NCBI RefSeq assembly: GCF_023156585.1 | Contig: NZ_JALNMI010000001.1 | Span: 558,001 to 622,000, forward strand | Direction of reading: 5' to 3' | Length of the DNA: 64,000 nt | Source of the DNA: Subsaxibacter sp. CAU 1640 | GTDB taxonomy: Bacteria; Bacteroidota; Bacteroidia; Flavobacteriales; Flavobacteriaceae | Shown here: piece by piece, positions 1-9,400 of the stretch | Layout: each line of letters begins with the position of its first letter | Numbering within the stretch: the first letter of the stretch is position 1 | Notes under the pieces: generated by a model | Told to the model about the DNA's origin: nothing | Databases searched by the model: none | Seen by the model: the letters and a program-made list of their open reading frames with translations, nothing else | Translations under genes and position numbers: made by a program

Positions 1-397
1 AAAATGAACGCACGAATCCGCCAAAAAACACCAATGCATAAATACAATACAAAATGGTTTTTGTAGACCAATCTGATACAATCGCAGGCCAAGTCAACAA
101 GAATAGACCAAAACTAATCAGTGAGAAGGCAGCAATACAGATGGCCAATAGATTTCGTTTTTCACGTTGGTCAGCAATGTGGCCAGCAAATAGTGACATT
201 GACAATGCTGGAATGATTTCCATAAGTCCGATAACTCCTAACGACAAAGGGTCTTTAGTAAGCGAATAGACTTCCCACTCGATTACAATGAATTGCATTG
301 ACCAAGCAAAAACGAGTGCAAACCTTACTAATAAAAATATGTTGAATTCCCTAAAGCGAAGTGCTGCGTAAGGGTCTTTTTTGATGGGTTTTTCCAT
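1..397 (-). CDS. MFS transporter, N-terminal part only (runs off the window)
   Basis: The complement of this stretch reads as an open frame from an ATG at 397 to the window edge, about 132 residues, beginning MEKPIKKDPYAALRF. It shows hydrophobic segments and, between the second and third, the DQREKR motif expected of the cytoplasmic loop 2-3 signature of major facilitator proteins (family form GxxxDRxGRR). The overall look is that of the enterobactin-exporter (EntS/MFS_3) branch, but the substrate cannot be told. An upstream ATG is followed almost at once by a stop, which fixes the start at 397. The gene is divergent from nothing visible; recJ lies upstream on the same strand, 148 bases away. 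Confidence 0.8.
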   Translation of the reverse strand, partial: MEKPIKKDPYAALRFREFNIFLLVRFALVFAWSMQFIVIEWEVYSLTKDPLSLGVIGLMEIIPALSMSLFAGHIADQREKRNLLAICIAAFSLISFGLFLLTWPAIVSDWSTKTILYCIYALVFFGGFVRSF

Positions 398-545
398 ATG
401 GTTAGCTCATTTTAAACACAAAATCGTGAGTTTAAAATCTGATGCAAAAATAGGATATGCTTTCATGTTATGTTGTTTTTAACAAAAATTAACTTCGAGA
501 AAAAAGATTTTTATCAAATAGTGAAAAAGGAGGTTTGTTTTTGAA

Positions 546-2237
546 TTATTCTTTGATATCCCTCAACTTCAATTGCAAACTCGCAGTGCCTTGCCATTCA
601 TTTTCATCAATGGAATAGACAGCTTTAAATCGTTTTCTATCCGTTATCAAATCACATTTATCTCCGAGATTGAAACCAATGGCAACAATTTTATCGGCAT
701 CGGGTTGCGTAACTGTAACGCGCAAATGCTTATCATCTTCGCCTACACATTTGCCGTAACCAGTGTCTCTTAAATTTTCGGTCATAAAAACAGGTGTCAT
801 ATTTCCTGGTCCGAAAGGCGCGAATTGTTTCAGAATTCTATAAAACTTTGGAGTGATGTCTTTCAAATCAATTTGCATATCGATTTTGATTTCGGGAGTC
901 AACAAGGTTCTATCGATAGTTTTTGAAACCTCATCCTCAAACGCTTGCTTGAAGGCTTCATAGTTTTCTTCCTTCAAAGTCAAGCCTGCAGCATATTTAT
1001 GTCCGCCAAACTGTTCAATATATTGCGAACAAGCTTCAATGGCATTATAGACATCAAATCCACTGACTGAACGAGCTGAAGCTGCCAATTTATCGCCACT
1101 TTTGGTAAAGACCAATGTTGGACGATAATAAGTTTCCGTCAATCGTGAAGCCACAATACCAATGACGCCTTTATGCCAAGTTTCGTTATAAACAACCGAC
1201 GTAAAACGCTCTTGTTCTTTGCAGGTTTCTATTTGTTGCAATGCTTCATGAGTAATTTGTTGGTCAGCTTCTTTCCTATCAGAATTGAATTGCTCAATGT
1301 CAATCGCATAGCGCATTGCCAAATTAAAATCAGTTTCTGTTAAAAGCGTTACAGCGTGATTGCCATGTTTCATTCGACCAGCAGCGTTGATACGAGGAGC
1401 AATAATGAACACGACGTCTGTAATGGTCAATTCTTTTTTCTTCACTTGGGCAATCAAAGCTTTGATGCCAGGTCGTGGCTGTTGATTGATAATTTGCAGT
1501 CCAAAATAGGCAAGTGTTCTGTTTTCACCTGTAATAGGAACTATATCTGCACCAATTGCTGTTGCCACAAGATCTAGATACTCCACTAAATCTTCAACAG
1601 ACTTGCCTTCATTGATTGCCAATGCCTGAATCAGTTTAAAACCAATTCCACAACCACAGAGTTCATCATAAGGATATGAGCAATCATCTCGCTTTGGGTC
1701 CAAAACTGCAACAGCTTTTGGCAATTCGTTTCCAGGCCTGTGATGGTCACAGATGATGAAGTCGATGCCTTTTTCTTTTGCATACACTACTTTTTCTACG
1801 GCTTTGATACCACAATCCAGTGCAACAATCAACGTGAAATCATTATCGTGTGCAAAGTCAATTCCCATATAGGAAACTCCGTAACCCTCTTCATATCTAT
1901 CTGGAATGTAGGTAGCGACTGTTTCCGTCCGTGTTTTTAAATAGGAAGACATCAAAGCCACAGATGTTGTACCATCTACATCATAATCGCCGAAAACAAG
2001 TATATTTTCACCTTCTGCAATGGCTTTTTCAATTCTGTCCACTGCTTTGTCCATATCTTTCATCAAGAATGGGTCGTACAAATCATCAAGGCTTGGGCGA
2101 AAAAATTGTTTGGCTTCATCAAACGTTTCGATACCACGTTGAATCAATAATTTCGCTATTGATTCTTCGATCTGAAGCGCTTCTGACAAGGTCTTTATTT
2201 TGGAAGCTTCTGGTTTGGGTTTGATGGTCCAACGCAT
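546..2237 (-). CDS. recJ: Single-stranded-DNA-specific exonuclease RecJ
   Basis: 563 residues, the usual length of RecJ. It degrades single-stranded DNA 5' to 3' in recombinational and mismatch repair. The DHH-phosphoesterase signature is clear: motif I DYDVDGTTS near residue 85 and the DHH triad in ICDHHRPG near residue 163. A DHHA1 domain with FGGHKYAAGLTL lies near residue 420, followed by the C-terminal OB-like nucleic-acid-binding domain. All metal-binding aspartates and histidines visible in the motifs are intact, so I expect an active enzyme. It is followed 148 bases downstream by the MFS gene on the same strand and preceded by an AT-rich inverted repeat. Confidence 0.95.
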   Translation of the reverse strand: MRWTIKPKPEASKIKTLSEALQIEESIAKLLIQRGIETFDEAKQFFRPSLDDLYDPFLMKDMDKAVDRIEKAIAEGENILVFGDYDVDGTTSVALMSSYLKTRTETVATYIPDRYEEGYGVSYMGIDFAHDNDFTLIVALDCGIKAVEKVVYAKEKGIDFIICDHHRPGNELPKAVAVLDPKRDDCSYPYDELCGCGIGFKLIQALAINEGKSVEDLVEYLDLVATAIGADIVPITGENRTLAYFGLQIINQQPRPGIKALIAQVKKKELTITDVVFIIAPRINAAGRMKHGNHAVTLLTETDFNLAMRYAIDIEQFNSDRKEADQQITHEALQQIETCKEQERFTSVVYNETWHKGVIGIVASRLTETYYRPTLVFTKSGDKLAASARSVSGFDVYNAIEACSQYIEQFGGHKYAAGLTLKEENYEAFKQAFEDEVSKTIDRTLLTPEIKIDMQIDLKDITPKFYRILKQFAPFGPGNMTPVFMTENLRDTGYGKCVGEDDKHLRVTVTQPDADKIVAIGFNLGDKCDLITDRKRFKAVYSIDENEWQGTASLQLKLRDIKE

Positions 2238-2241
2238 AGAA

Positions 2242-2316
2242 AAGTTGTAAGTTAAAAGTGTCTAAAGTACTTAAAGTTTTGTGATTATAAACTTTAAGTA
2301 CTTCTAACTTTAGTTC
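2242..2316. repeat. AT-rich inverted repeat, left side of the OsmC gene
   Basis: A perfect 15-base inverted repeat (arms 2265-2279 and 2289-2303, 9-base loop) sits between recJ and the OsmC-family gene. The wider block is built of TAAAGT/ACTTTA-like units. The segment 2242-2279 reads as a diverged direct repeat of 2763-2793 on the other side of the OsmC gene (shared GTGTCT-AAGTA-TTAAAGT pattern). It may act as a terminator for the OsmC gene read on the minus strand, or be a copy of a flavobacterial intergenic repeat family. Confidence 0.6.
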
Positions 2317-2326
2317 ACTTTATACA

Positions 2327-2749
2327 CTAATTATCGTGATAATGGATAGACGTTTTCACAGTGGCAAATCGACGGAACATTTCCATAACACCGCAGTACT
2401 TTTCAATGGATAAATCAACGGCTTTTTTAATTTTGTCTTCCGGTAAATCTTCTCCATAGAAATGATATTCCACCGAAACAGTATGGTAATATTTAGGATG
2501 GTCTTCGGTCAATTCACCATAAGTGTCGATTCTGAAATCTGAAATCTTTACTTTCATTTTATCAAGAATCATAATAACATCCAGGCCCGAACAACCTGCC
2601 AAAGAACCCAACATCATCGCTTTTGGACTCAATCCCGAGCTATGGCCGCCGTGTTCAGGAGTCGTATCCATTAATACCGTTTTTCCATTAGGATTGTCCG
2701 CTTCAAACTGCAAATTGCCTTTCCAATGCGTGACTACTTTATGTGCCAT
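2327..2749 (-). CDS. OsmC family protein (hydroperoxide-reductase-like)
   Basis: 140 residues, typical of OsmC/Ohr-fold proteins, which reduce organic hydroperoxides with a pair of cysteines. The two expected cysteines are present in their family contexts: LAGCSGLDV on the central helix (near residue 54) and EKYCGVMEMF near residue 118. This closely matches the YhfA-like OsmC branch common in Bacteroidota. The true substrate is not evident from sequence. The gene stands alone between two AT-rich repeat blocks. Confidence 0.9.
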   Translation of the reverse strand: MAHKVVTHWKGNLQFEADNPNGKTVLMDTTPEHGGHSSGLSPKAMMLGSLAGCSGLDVIMILDKMKVKISDFRIDTYGELTEDHPKYYHTVSVEYHFYGEDLPEDKIKKAVDLSIEKYCGVMEMFRRFATVKTSIHYHDN

Positions 2750-2762
2750 TATTATAAGTTTT

Positions 2763-2890
2763 AAGTTGTAAGTGTCTTAAGTATTTAAAGTTAGTGTTTC
2801 TTATAAAAAACAAAGATATATCTAAAAGTATTCGTTTTTAAGTATTTTTAAACTTTAGTACACTTATAATTTTAGGCACTTTAAATACTT
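2763..2890. repeat. AT-rich repeat block, right side of the OsmC gene
   Basis: Holds a 13-base inverted repeat with distant arms (2779-2791 and 2878-2890). Its left part repeats, in the same orientation, the block at 2242-2279. It lies between the start of the OsmC gene and the start of the divergent AhpD-like gene, so the promoters of both must lie in or beside it. Confidence 0.5.
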
Positions 2891-2910
2891 TCATACTAAA
2901 AAACAACATT

Positions 2911-3501
2911 ATGCCTTTAGTAAAGCCTTTATCTGCAGACCACGATTTAGAGACGAAAAAACTAGCAGAATTCTTCAATGAAACCCTCGGGTTTTGTCCA
3001 AATTCAGTACTGACTATGCAAAGAAGGTCTGCCATTTCCAAAGCGTTTATCAACCTTAATAAAGCCGTGATGGCTAATGAAGGTAGAGTGACTTCTGCTT
3101 TAAAGCGAATGATTGCGTGGGTCAGCAGCAATGCCGCGGGTTGTCGCTATTGCCAGGCGCACGCCATTAGAGCCGCAGAGCGTTATGGTGCAGAACAGGA
3201 ACAATTGGACAATATTTGGGATTATCGTACCCATCCCTCTTTCAGTGAAGCCGAAAGGGCTGCACTTGATTTTAGTTTGGCTGCCAGTCAAGTGCCGAAT
3301 GCTGTTGATGACAACATCAAAAAACGTTTGTACCAACATTGGGATGAAGGCGAAATTGTGGAAATGTTAGGCGTGATTTCGCTTTTTGGTTATTTGAACC
3401 GTTGGAATGACTCAATGGGAACTTCAATAGAAGAAGGCGCTGTACAAAGCGGCAATCAGTATTTAGGTAAATATGGTTGGGATAAAGGGAAGCATAGTTG
3501 A
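2911..3501 (+). CDS. Carboxymuconolactone decarboxylase / AhpD-like peroxidase-related protein
   Basis: 196 residues. The AhpD-type redox motif CxxCxxxH appears here as CRYCQAH near residue 73, inside a helical region that also holds the second typical stretch (HPSFSEAERAALDF) and FGYLNRWNDSMG near the C terminus. Members of this all-helical family act as alkylhydroperoxidases or as decarboxylases; the cysteine pair favours a peroxidase-like role. It is divergent from the OsmC-family gene, also a peroxide-linked fold, which makes a shared oxidative-stress role plausible but unproven. ATG start at 2911. Confidence 0.88.
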   Translation: MPLVKPLSADHDLETKKLAEFFNETLGFCPNSVLTMQRRSAISKAFINLNKAVMANEGRVTSALKRMIAWVSSNAAGCRYCQAHAIRAAERYGAEQEQLDNIWDYRTHPSFSEAERAALDFSLAASQVPNAVDDNIKKRLYQHWDEGEIVEMLGVISLFGYLNRWNDSMGTSIEEGAVQSGNQYLGKYGWDKGKHS

Positions 3502-3502
3502 T

Positions 3503-3532
3503 AGTTGACAGTGTTCAGTCGCAGTTGGCAGA
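3503..3532. repeat. Short copy of a CAGT-rich simple repeat
   Basis: Just after the stop of the AhpD-like gene, the sequence is made of degenerate units of the type AGTTGACAGT / GTTCAGTC / GCAGTTGGCA. I have seen this kind of CAGTCGCAGTTGGCAG repeat as longer arrays in flavobacterial intergenic regions. Here only about three units remain. Confidence 0.35.
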
Positions 3533-3552
3533 AATTTGTGAGTTTAAAATTT

Positions 3553-3586
3553 AAGACCTCATCAGAAATGGTGGGGTTGTTTTTTT
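3553..3586 (+). terminator. Rho-independent terminator after the AhpD-like gene
   Basis: A stem with one G-U pair (ACCTCA with TGGGGT region) and a 10-base loop, followed by a long T run. Its core, ACCTCATCAGAAATGGTG, is identical to the terminator at 11061-11093 that closes the next two-gene unit. Confidence 0.7.
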
Positions 3587-3650
3587 ACCAGTTTACTCAT
3601 TCAAATAATGAGTTCACTAATTCTTGGTTTTAAAAAAAAGATGATTGGGC

Positions 3651-3658
3651 TAGGTTTG
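3651..3658 (+). promoter_or_regulatory. Candidate -7 box of the SusC-like / A2M unit
   Basis: TAGGTTTG fits the Bacteroidota -7 consensus TAnnTTTG and lies 20 bases before the ATG at 3679. A TTG at 3624-3626 could be the -33 element, but the spacing (24) is longer than usual, so this is a candidate only. Confidence 0.45.
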
Positions 3659-3678
3659 GATTTATAAAACATCCAACT

Positions 3679-6462
3679 ATGAGACATCAACTATCAAAAA
3701 CCATCTTTTTTATATTTCTCACTCTCACTTCTACATATGCTTTTTGTCAAGAGGGAATCGTTTCAGGAGTTTTAAATTCAGACACAGACGGATTCCCGCT
3801 TCCTGGTGTCAATGTCATCATTAAAGGTACAACCAAAGGCACGCAAACAGATTTTGATGGTTTTTACAGCATAAAATGTCAAGTAGGTGATGTTCTGGTA
3901 TTCAGCTTTGTAGGTATGCAAAACAAAGAAGTTAAGGTGACCAAAAATATGTTCAGTGAGATATCGAACAATTTTTCGGTTCAAAAAAATGCAGTAGAGC
4001 CTATCCAAAATGATGCCTACAAAAAAGCTTTGAAAACATACAAGGATACGCTTCATTTCATCCCAACTATGGAAGGTTCTGAACGCACTTACAACAAAAA
4101 AAATTATTTTGAATATAACCGGATTAAATCGATTAAAGTAAAACCGAATGAAGTGGTTTTGGACTATTTCAATCGCGACCTACATTATGAGGTTGGGTAT
4201 ATATCTACTACTGCGTTACAATTCATAAAAAACTCAAATCTACCAAAATTACAATCTACATTCAGTCAAGGGGCCTCTCAAAACGGAGAATTGACATTCC
4301 TCGGACCTGAAACAGGGAACGTTTTTTCATATGGTCCAAAAATAGCTTCGCTAGAATTTGACGATAGTGCTTATACTTTTGACAACAACATTCTCGAAAC
4401 GTCTTTAAAAACATTCAATACTATGTTTTTTAATGTCTCTACGGACAATCTGCTCGTTGGCCTGAATATATCTCACAAAACCAATGAAGATGTTTTTGGA
4501 AGGGAGCGCAGCAAGTCAAATGATATCACTCTCAACTTTAATAACAAAGACTACCAAACAAGTAAGTTAGAGTGGGATGCATTTTTAAAATATTCAAATA
4601 AAACTGATAATCAACCGAACATCAATGGCTTTCAAAACAATGTTTTACTCAACACGTGGATTACGCCACCTAGTTTTGAAAACAGCCAAGGCGCGGTTTT
4701 GGACAATGGTTCCCAACGTAGCTTTAGCCCTAACAATTATAACAATCCTCGATGGCTTTTGGAAAACAATCGTAATTCTGAAAGTTATGATTACCTTATC
4801 GGAAGTGTTCAAAATAAGATAGATTTAGGAGATTTCAATTTAGAAAGCAATCTTAATTATAATCATTCAAAAAATGAGCAACACTTTGGATTGGTAACTC
4901 AAACCGTTGGCTTTGAAGATGGCTATTTGAGCGAGAAGGATATTCAAAAAAACAATTTAAATGGTCTAATAAAATTTGACTTTGAAAACCGCAAGAATGA
5001 TTACGAACTAAAAATCAATTCAATAGTCAATTACACCTTTGAAGACTTAAGATATCGCTTGAAAGAATCATCTGGTTTTGAAGATTTCAGTTTTTCATCA
5101 CCAGAAAACAGTACTTCCGTTTCGCATCAAATGAATCGAAATACCTTTCGACTGTTGAATCAATTCAGTTTTGAATGGAATGATGTCAATTCTGAAATCA
5201 CCTTTGGCAATAACAGTTATCTGTCTTCGCTACAAAAAAATGAGTGGTTTCTACCGAGCATTCAGTTACGCTTGAATTTGGATGATATTTTCAATATGTA
5301 TGATATCAACCATTTCAATCTCACCACATCAACATCATTTGACATCAATGATATGCCGCTGTTCTATACCAACCAAAGCCATAACAGTCTTCTATTAACA
5401 CCTTCACAAAGTTTGACTTATACAGCCAACAATGACCTTTTTCTGTCGGATGCTTTGCAACTCGAGAAAAAACAAAGTTACTCCATTGGTGCGTCCATCG
5501 GATTCAGGCTGTTTGATACATATTTTGAGTTTGATGCCAACTATTTTGAAACCGAAACCAAAGGGAGCGTTTTCCCTATAAACAATGGAGAGCAATTTTC
5601 ATTGGAAAATGTTGCTAACATCAGAAATCGTGGTTTTGAGATGAGTTTAGAAAATTCATTTTACACATCAAATGAATTTCAAATATCCTCAAAAATTGTT
5701 TTTGCCACCAATAGAACCAAAGTTCTGAAGCTTCTTGTTCCAGAAGAAAGAGTCGCCATTGCAGGATTTGCAACCATTTCAAAGAATCTCATAGTTGGGC
5801 AACCGGCAGGAATTATTATGGGTTCATCTTATGCAAGAGATGCACAAAACAATATGATTATTGATGAAACTGGCTTTCCTATTGTTTCCAATGAGCAGCA
5901 AATCATTGGTGACCCAACGCCCAATTTCACTTTTGGATTTTCAAATCAGCTTAAATGGAAACGATTCAAACTAAATTTTGTATTGGATTACCAAAATGGT
6001 GGCGATGTCTGGAATGGCACTCAAAACGTGCTCAATTATTTTGGAACTTCCCAACAGTCAGCAGAACAAAGAACCATTACCAATTTTGTGTTTCAAGGCG
6101 TTAATCAACAAGGTGACACAAATACAACTTCCGTTGATTTTTATAATCCTTCAAACGGAATGGAGTCGAATCGTTTTGTTAAATACGGATTTGATGGCGT
6201 TGCTGAAGACGCTATAGAAGATGCCAGTTACCTCAACTTAAAAACCATTGATGTTTCTTACAGTTTTGTAGGCACAAATCCAAAAGGCTTCTTTAGACAA
6301 TTTGATGTTGGGATGTATGCTCACAATCTTTTTACAGTTTCACAATTCAGAGGTGCTTCGCCCTACAGCAGTTTATATGATTCCCATTCTGGGCAAGGAT
6401 TGAATTTTTTCAATGCGCCTATGGCGACGGAAATCGGATTAACCATCACATTAAAAATATAA
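3679..6462 (+). CDS. SusC/RagA-like TonB-dependent outer-membrane barrel lacking a plug domain
   Basis: 927 residues with an N-terminal signal peptide ending near AFCQ. Residues about 27-95 form a carboxypeptidase-regulatory-like beta domain (LPGVNVIIKGTTKGTQTDFDG). In ordinary SusC proteins a TonB-box-like EVVVVGYG and a plug of about 120 residues follow. Here neither is found: after a charged linker (about 96-170) the sequence goes straight into the barrel-start region (LPKLQSTFSQGASQNGE, then SYGPKI) and runs as beta-barrel to the C-terminal TITLKI. The frame is intact, so this is not a simple frameshift. The gene directly downstream (2-base gap) encodes an A2M-like protein holding the missing type of plug. 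No SusD gene is adjacent. Substrate unknown. Confidence 0.85.
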   Translation: MRHQLSKTIFFIFLTLTSTYAFCQEGIVSGVLNSDTDGFPLPGVNVIIKGTTKGTQTDFDGFYSIKCQVGDVLVFSFVGMQNKEVKVTKNMFSEISNNFSVQKNAVEPIQNDAYKKALKTYKDTLHFIPTMEGSERTYNKKNYFEYNRIKSIKVKPNEVVLDYFNRDLHYEVGYISTTALQFIKNSNLPKLQSTFSQGASQNGELTFLGPETGNVFSYGPKIASLEFDDSAYTFDNNILETSLKTFNTMFFNVSTDNLLVGLNISHKTNEDVFGRERSKSNDITLNFNNKDYQTSKLEWDAFLKYSNKTDNQPNINGFQNNVLLNTWITPPSFENSQGAVLDNGSQRSFSPNNYNNPRWLLENNRNSESYDYLIGSVQNKIDLGDFNLESNLNYNHSKNEQHFGLVTQTVGFEDGYLSEKDIQKNNLNGLIKFDFENRKNDYELKINSIVNYTFEDLRYRLKESSGFEDFSFSSPENSTSVSHQMNRNTFRLLNQFSFEWNDVNSEITFGNNSYLSSLQKNEWFLPSIQLRLNLDDIFNMYDINHFNLTTSTSFDINDMPLFYTNQSHNSLLLTPSQSLTYTANNDLFLSDALQLEKKQSYSIGASIGFRLFDTYFEFDANYFETETKGSVFPINNGEQFSLENVANIRNRGFEMSLENSFYTSNEFQISSKIVFATNRTKVLKLLVPEERVAIAGFATISKNLIVGQPAGIIMGSSYARDAQNNMIIDETGFPIVSNEQQIIGDPTPNFTFGFSNQLKWKRFKLNFVLDYQNGGDVWNGTQNVLNYFGTSQQSAEQRTITNFVFQGVNQQGDTNTTSVDFYNPSNGMESNRFVKYGFDGVAEDAIEDASYLNLKTIDVSYSFVGTNPKGFFRQFDVGMYAHNLFTVSQFRGASPYSSLYDSHSGQGLNFFNAPMATEIGLTITLKI

Positions 6463-6464
6463 TT

Positions 6465-9400
6465 ATGAAAACATTCAAACATTACCTTTCGCTTATATTA
6501 ATAGGAAGTTTTGTGCTCATTTCTCTTGTTTCATTCAAGATAATGAACGGGTTTAATACGCCTTCAGAAAGCATCTATACGCAGACTGACAGACCTTTCT
6601 ACTTTCCTGGAGAAACCATCTGGTTTAAATCATATGTTGTTGAGCAAGACAACACGGTTTCTAATTTGAGTGACATTATGCACGCCGAACTTATTTCTCC
6701 AAAAGGCTCTGTCGTTTCTTCCTTAAATCTGTCCATCAAAGAAGGCTATTCTTATGGCGATTTTTATATTGATGAAGATTGGGTAGGAGGCATTTACACA
6801 CTTAAAGTTTACACCAACTGGATGCGGAATTATGGTGAGGAGTCTTTTTTCACAAAGAAAATTACTGTTCAAAAAGTGGTGCAACCCAATCTGTTAATGA
6901 CATTGAAATTTGAAAAGGAAGGCTACGGGAAAGCGTCAGATGTTGTGGCGAATTTTGAAGTTAAAGACCTAAAGAATTTTCCTTTGGCTGATAAAGAAAT
7001 GACTTTTGAAGTAAGCATTAAAGGCAAACCATTTCTAACAAAAAGCTTTCGCACTGACGATGAAGGCAAGGCAAACCCAAGTTTCCGATTGCCTGATGAT
7101 TTACAGTCATCTGACGTGGTGCTAAATATTCTAATTCCTTATCAAGGCACCACAGAATCCATTTCTAGAGCTGTTCCTGTGGTTTTGGATACCATTGATT
7201 TGCAATTTTTCCCAGAAAGTGGAAACCTTGTTGCAGGTACTATAAACACTGTCGCTTTTAAGGCATTGAGCGAATTTGCAAAACCTGTTGATGTCAGCGG
7301 ACAGATACTTGATGAACAGATGAATGTGGTCAGCACATTTGATAGTTTTCACGATGGAATGGGAAGTTTTGAAATCAATATTCAACCTAACACCACCTAT
7401 TACGCCAGGATTTTGCAGCCATTTCGTTCTGAACGCAATATCAAACTTCCAACAGTTCAAACATCAGGCACAAGATTTTCTTTGAATACTGATAGCCTTA
7501 AAACCAAGTTATCTATATTTTCCACCGATAACGAACGCTTATTTCTTGAGGTATCGAATGCATCAAAAGTTCTTTTGGAGAAGTCCATAAAGCCGATGAA
7601 AGATGTTGTTTTGGAGACGGAAGCATTTCCGATGGGCATCACCAAATTCACTTTGAAAAACAAACAAGGAGCTATTGTGGCCGAACGATTGGCTTTCTTG
7701 AATGCAAACAAAACTTTAAAAGTTAAAATTCAATCAGATAAGGAAGTTTACAATACCCGAGAGAAGGTGAAACTTTCAATTACAACTACTGATGAAAACA
7801 ATAACCCAATTCCATCAAACCTATCTATTTCGGTTGCGGATAATAAATTACTGTCTTTTGCAGACGATAAACAAGACCATATTCTATCGTATTTATTGCT
7901 TTCTTCAGAGTTAAAGGGCTCCATTTACAAGCCAAGTTTTTACCTCAATCCGAAAGAACCAAAATCAATCACTGCCATTGATTATTTAATGTTGACCCAC
8001 GGCTGGAGAACGTATGTTTCCAGCCCAGAAATTACTTTGGATATCGCAGAATTCTTACCTGAAAGATATTCTGTTCAAAACGGTGTTGTTTTCGATAAAA
8101 AAGGTAATCCAACCAAGGCACATTTGCTTCTTTTTGACCAATATGGCAACAAAGTATTGGTCTTTGACACAAAAGATGATGGCACATTCTCTTTTAAATT
8201 TTCTGATGATAACAACTTGATACTTATGGCTTACAGGGATGATGGAACTTCGTTAAGCATTAGGCCAACCGACGTGCTTAAAGGTCGATATTCTCCCGCT
8301 AGTACAGCGATTTCAAAACCGAACAACGAGAAGGTGAAAGAATTCTCTAAAATGGAAATTCCCGTAAATCAGCCCATCAAACAAAAGGCGGTAGCATCTG
8401 TTGCTTTGACAGAAGACGCTTCGGCACTTGATGAGGTAGTCGTGGTAGGTTATGGTATTCAAAAAAAATCAAATCTTACTGGTGCCGTTAGCGTTGTAAC
8501 TGCAGAAGAGATAATGCAACAAGGAAAGTCCATTCCAAATACACTTCAAGGTATGGTTGCTGGCGTCCAAGTGACGCAAAACAATGGAAGGCCTGGAACT
8601 GATGCGACTGTAGTCATACGTGGAGTATCTTCAATTTCTGGTAACAATGAGCCACTGATAGTTGTTGATGGTGTTCCAGTTGACCAAAAAATGCTTTCAG
8701 ACCTTGATGCCAGTCAAGTGAATTCTGTATCGATTTTAAAGGATGCCGCCGCTACTTCACTTTATGGATGTATGGCTTCAAATGGCGTTATCATTGTAAG
8801 CACAAAAAACGCTCCATACATCTATAATTACGGAAAAAAAATATTGAACAAGGCAAAATACAATAATTACGCTGTTCATCAATTCTCTTACTACAGACAA
8901 ATAAACACTTACACAGCGCAAAAGTTTTATGTTCCACAATATGATGGTTCAAACTTGCCCGAAGAGCGAACTGATTTTCGCCAGACCATTTATTGGAATC
9001 CTGTTGTGCAAACTGATGAGCAAGGCAAAGCAGAGTTGGAATTTTATAATTCGGATGCCATAACCTCATTTAAAATTACTGCTGAAGGTGTTGGATACAA
9101 CGGTTTGGTTGGCAGGCAGGAAGAAACTTATGCGACAAAAAAACTGTTGAATCTTGACTTTAAAGCGCCGAATTATATGGCACTCAACGATGTTGTGCTA
9201 TTGCCAGTAACCATTTCGAATGAAACAGATTCAAACATAAATGCCGAATTGTCCATCGAGCTTCCAAAGCATCTGAAACTTGCTGAAACTCTCGATTCAA
9301 CTATAAAAATTGCTCCAAACAGCACTTTATTAAAAACGGTGAAAGTCATTCCCATTGAAAAAACCGAAAATGCGATAATATCGATGAGTCTTCAATCTAA

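Noticed and set aside
2242-2890. CRISPR-like array because of repeated AT-rich units
   Set aside because: Units are short, irregular and without spacers of constant length; no cas genes in the window.
3679-6462. Loss of the SusC plug by frameshift or deletion (pseudogene)
   Set aside because: The frame is open from signal peptide to a proper C-terminal barrel strand, the linker between regulatory domain and barrel is ordinary coding sequence, and the missing domain type is present in the next intact gene.
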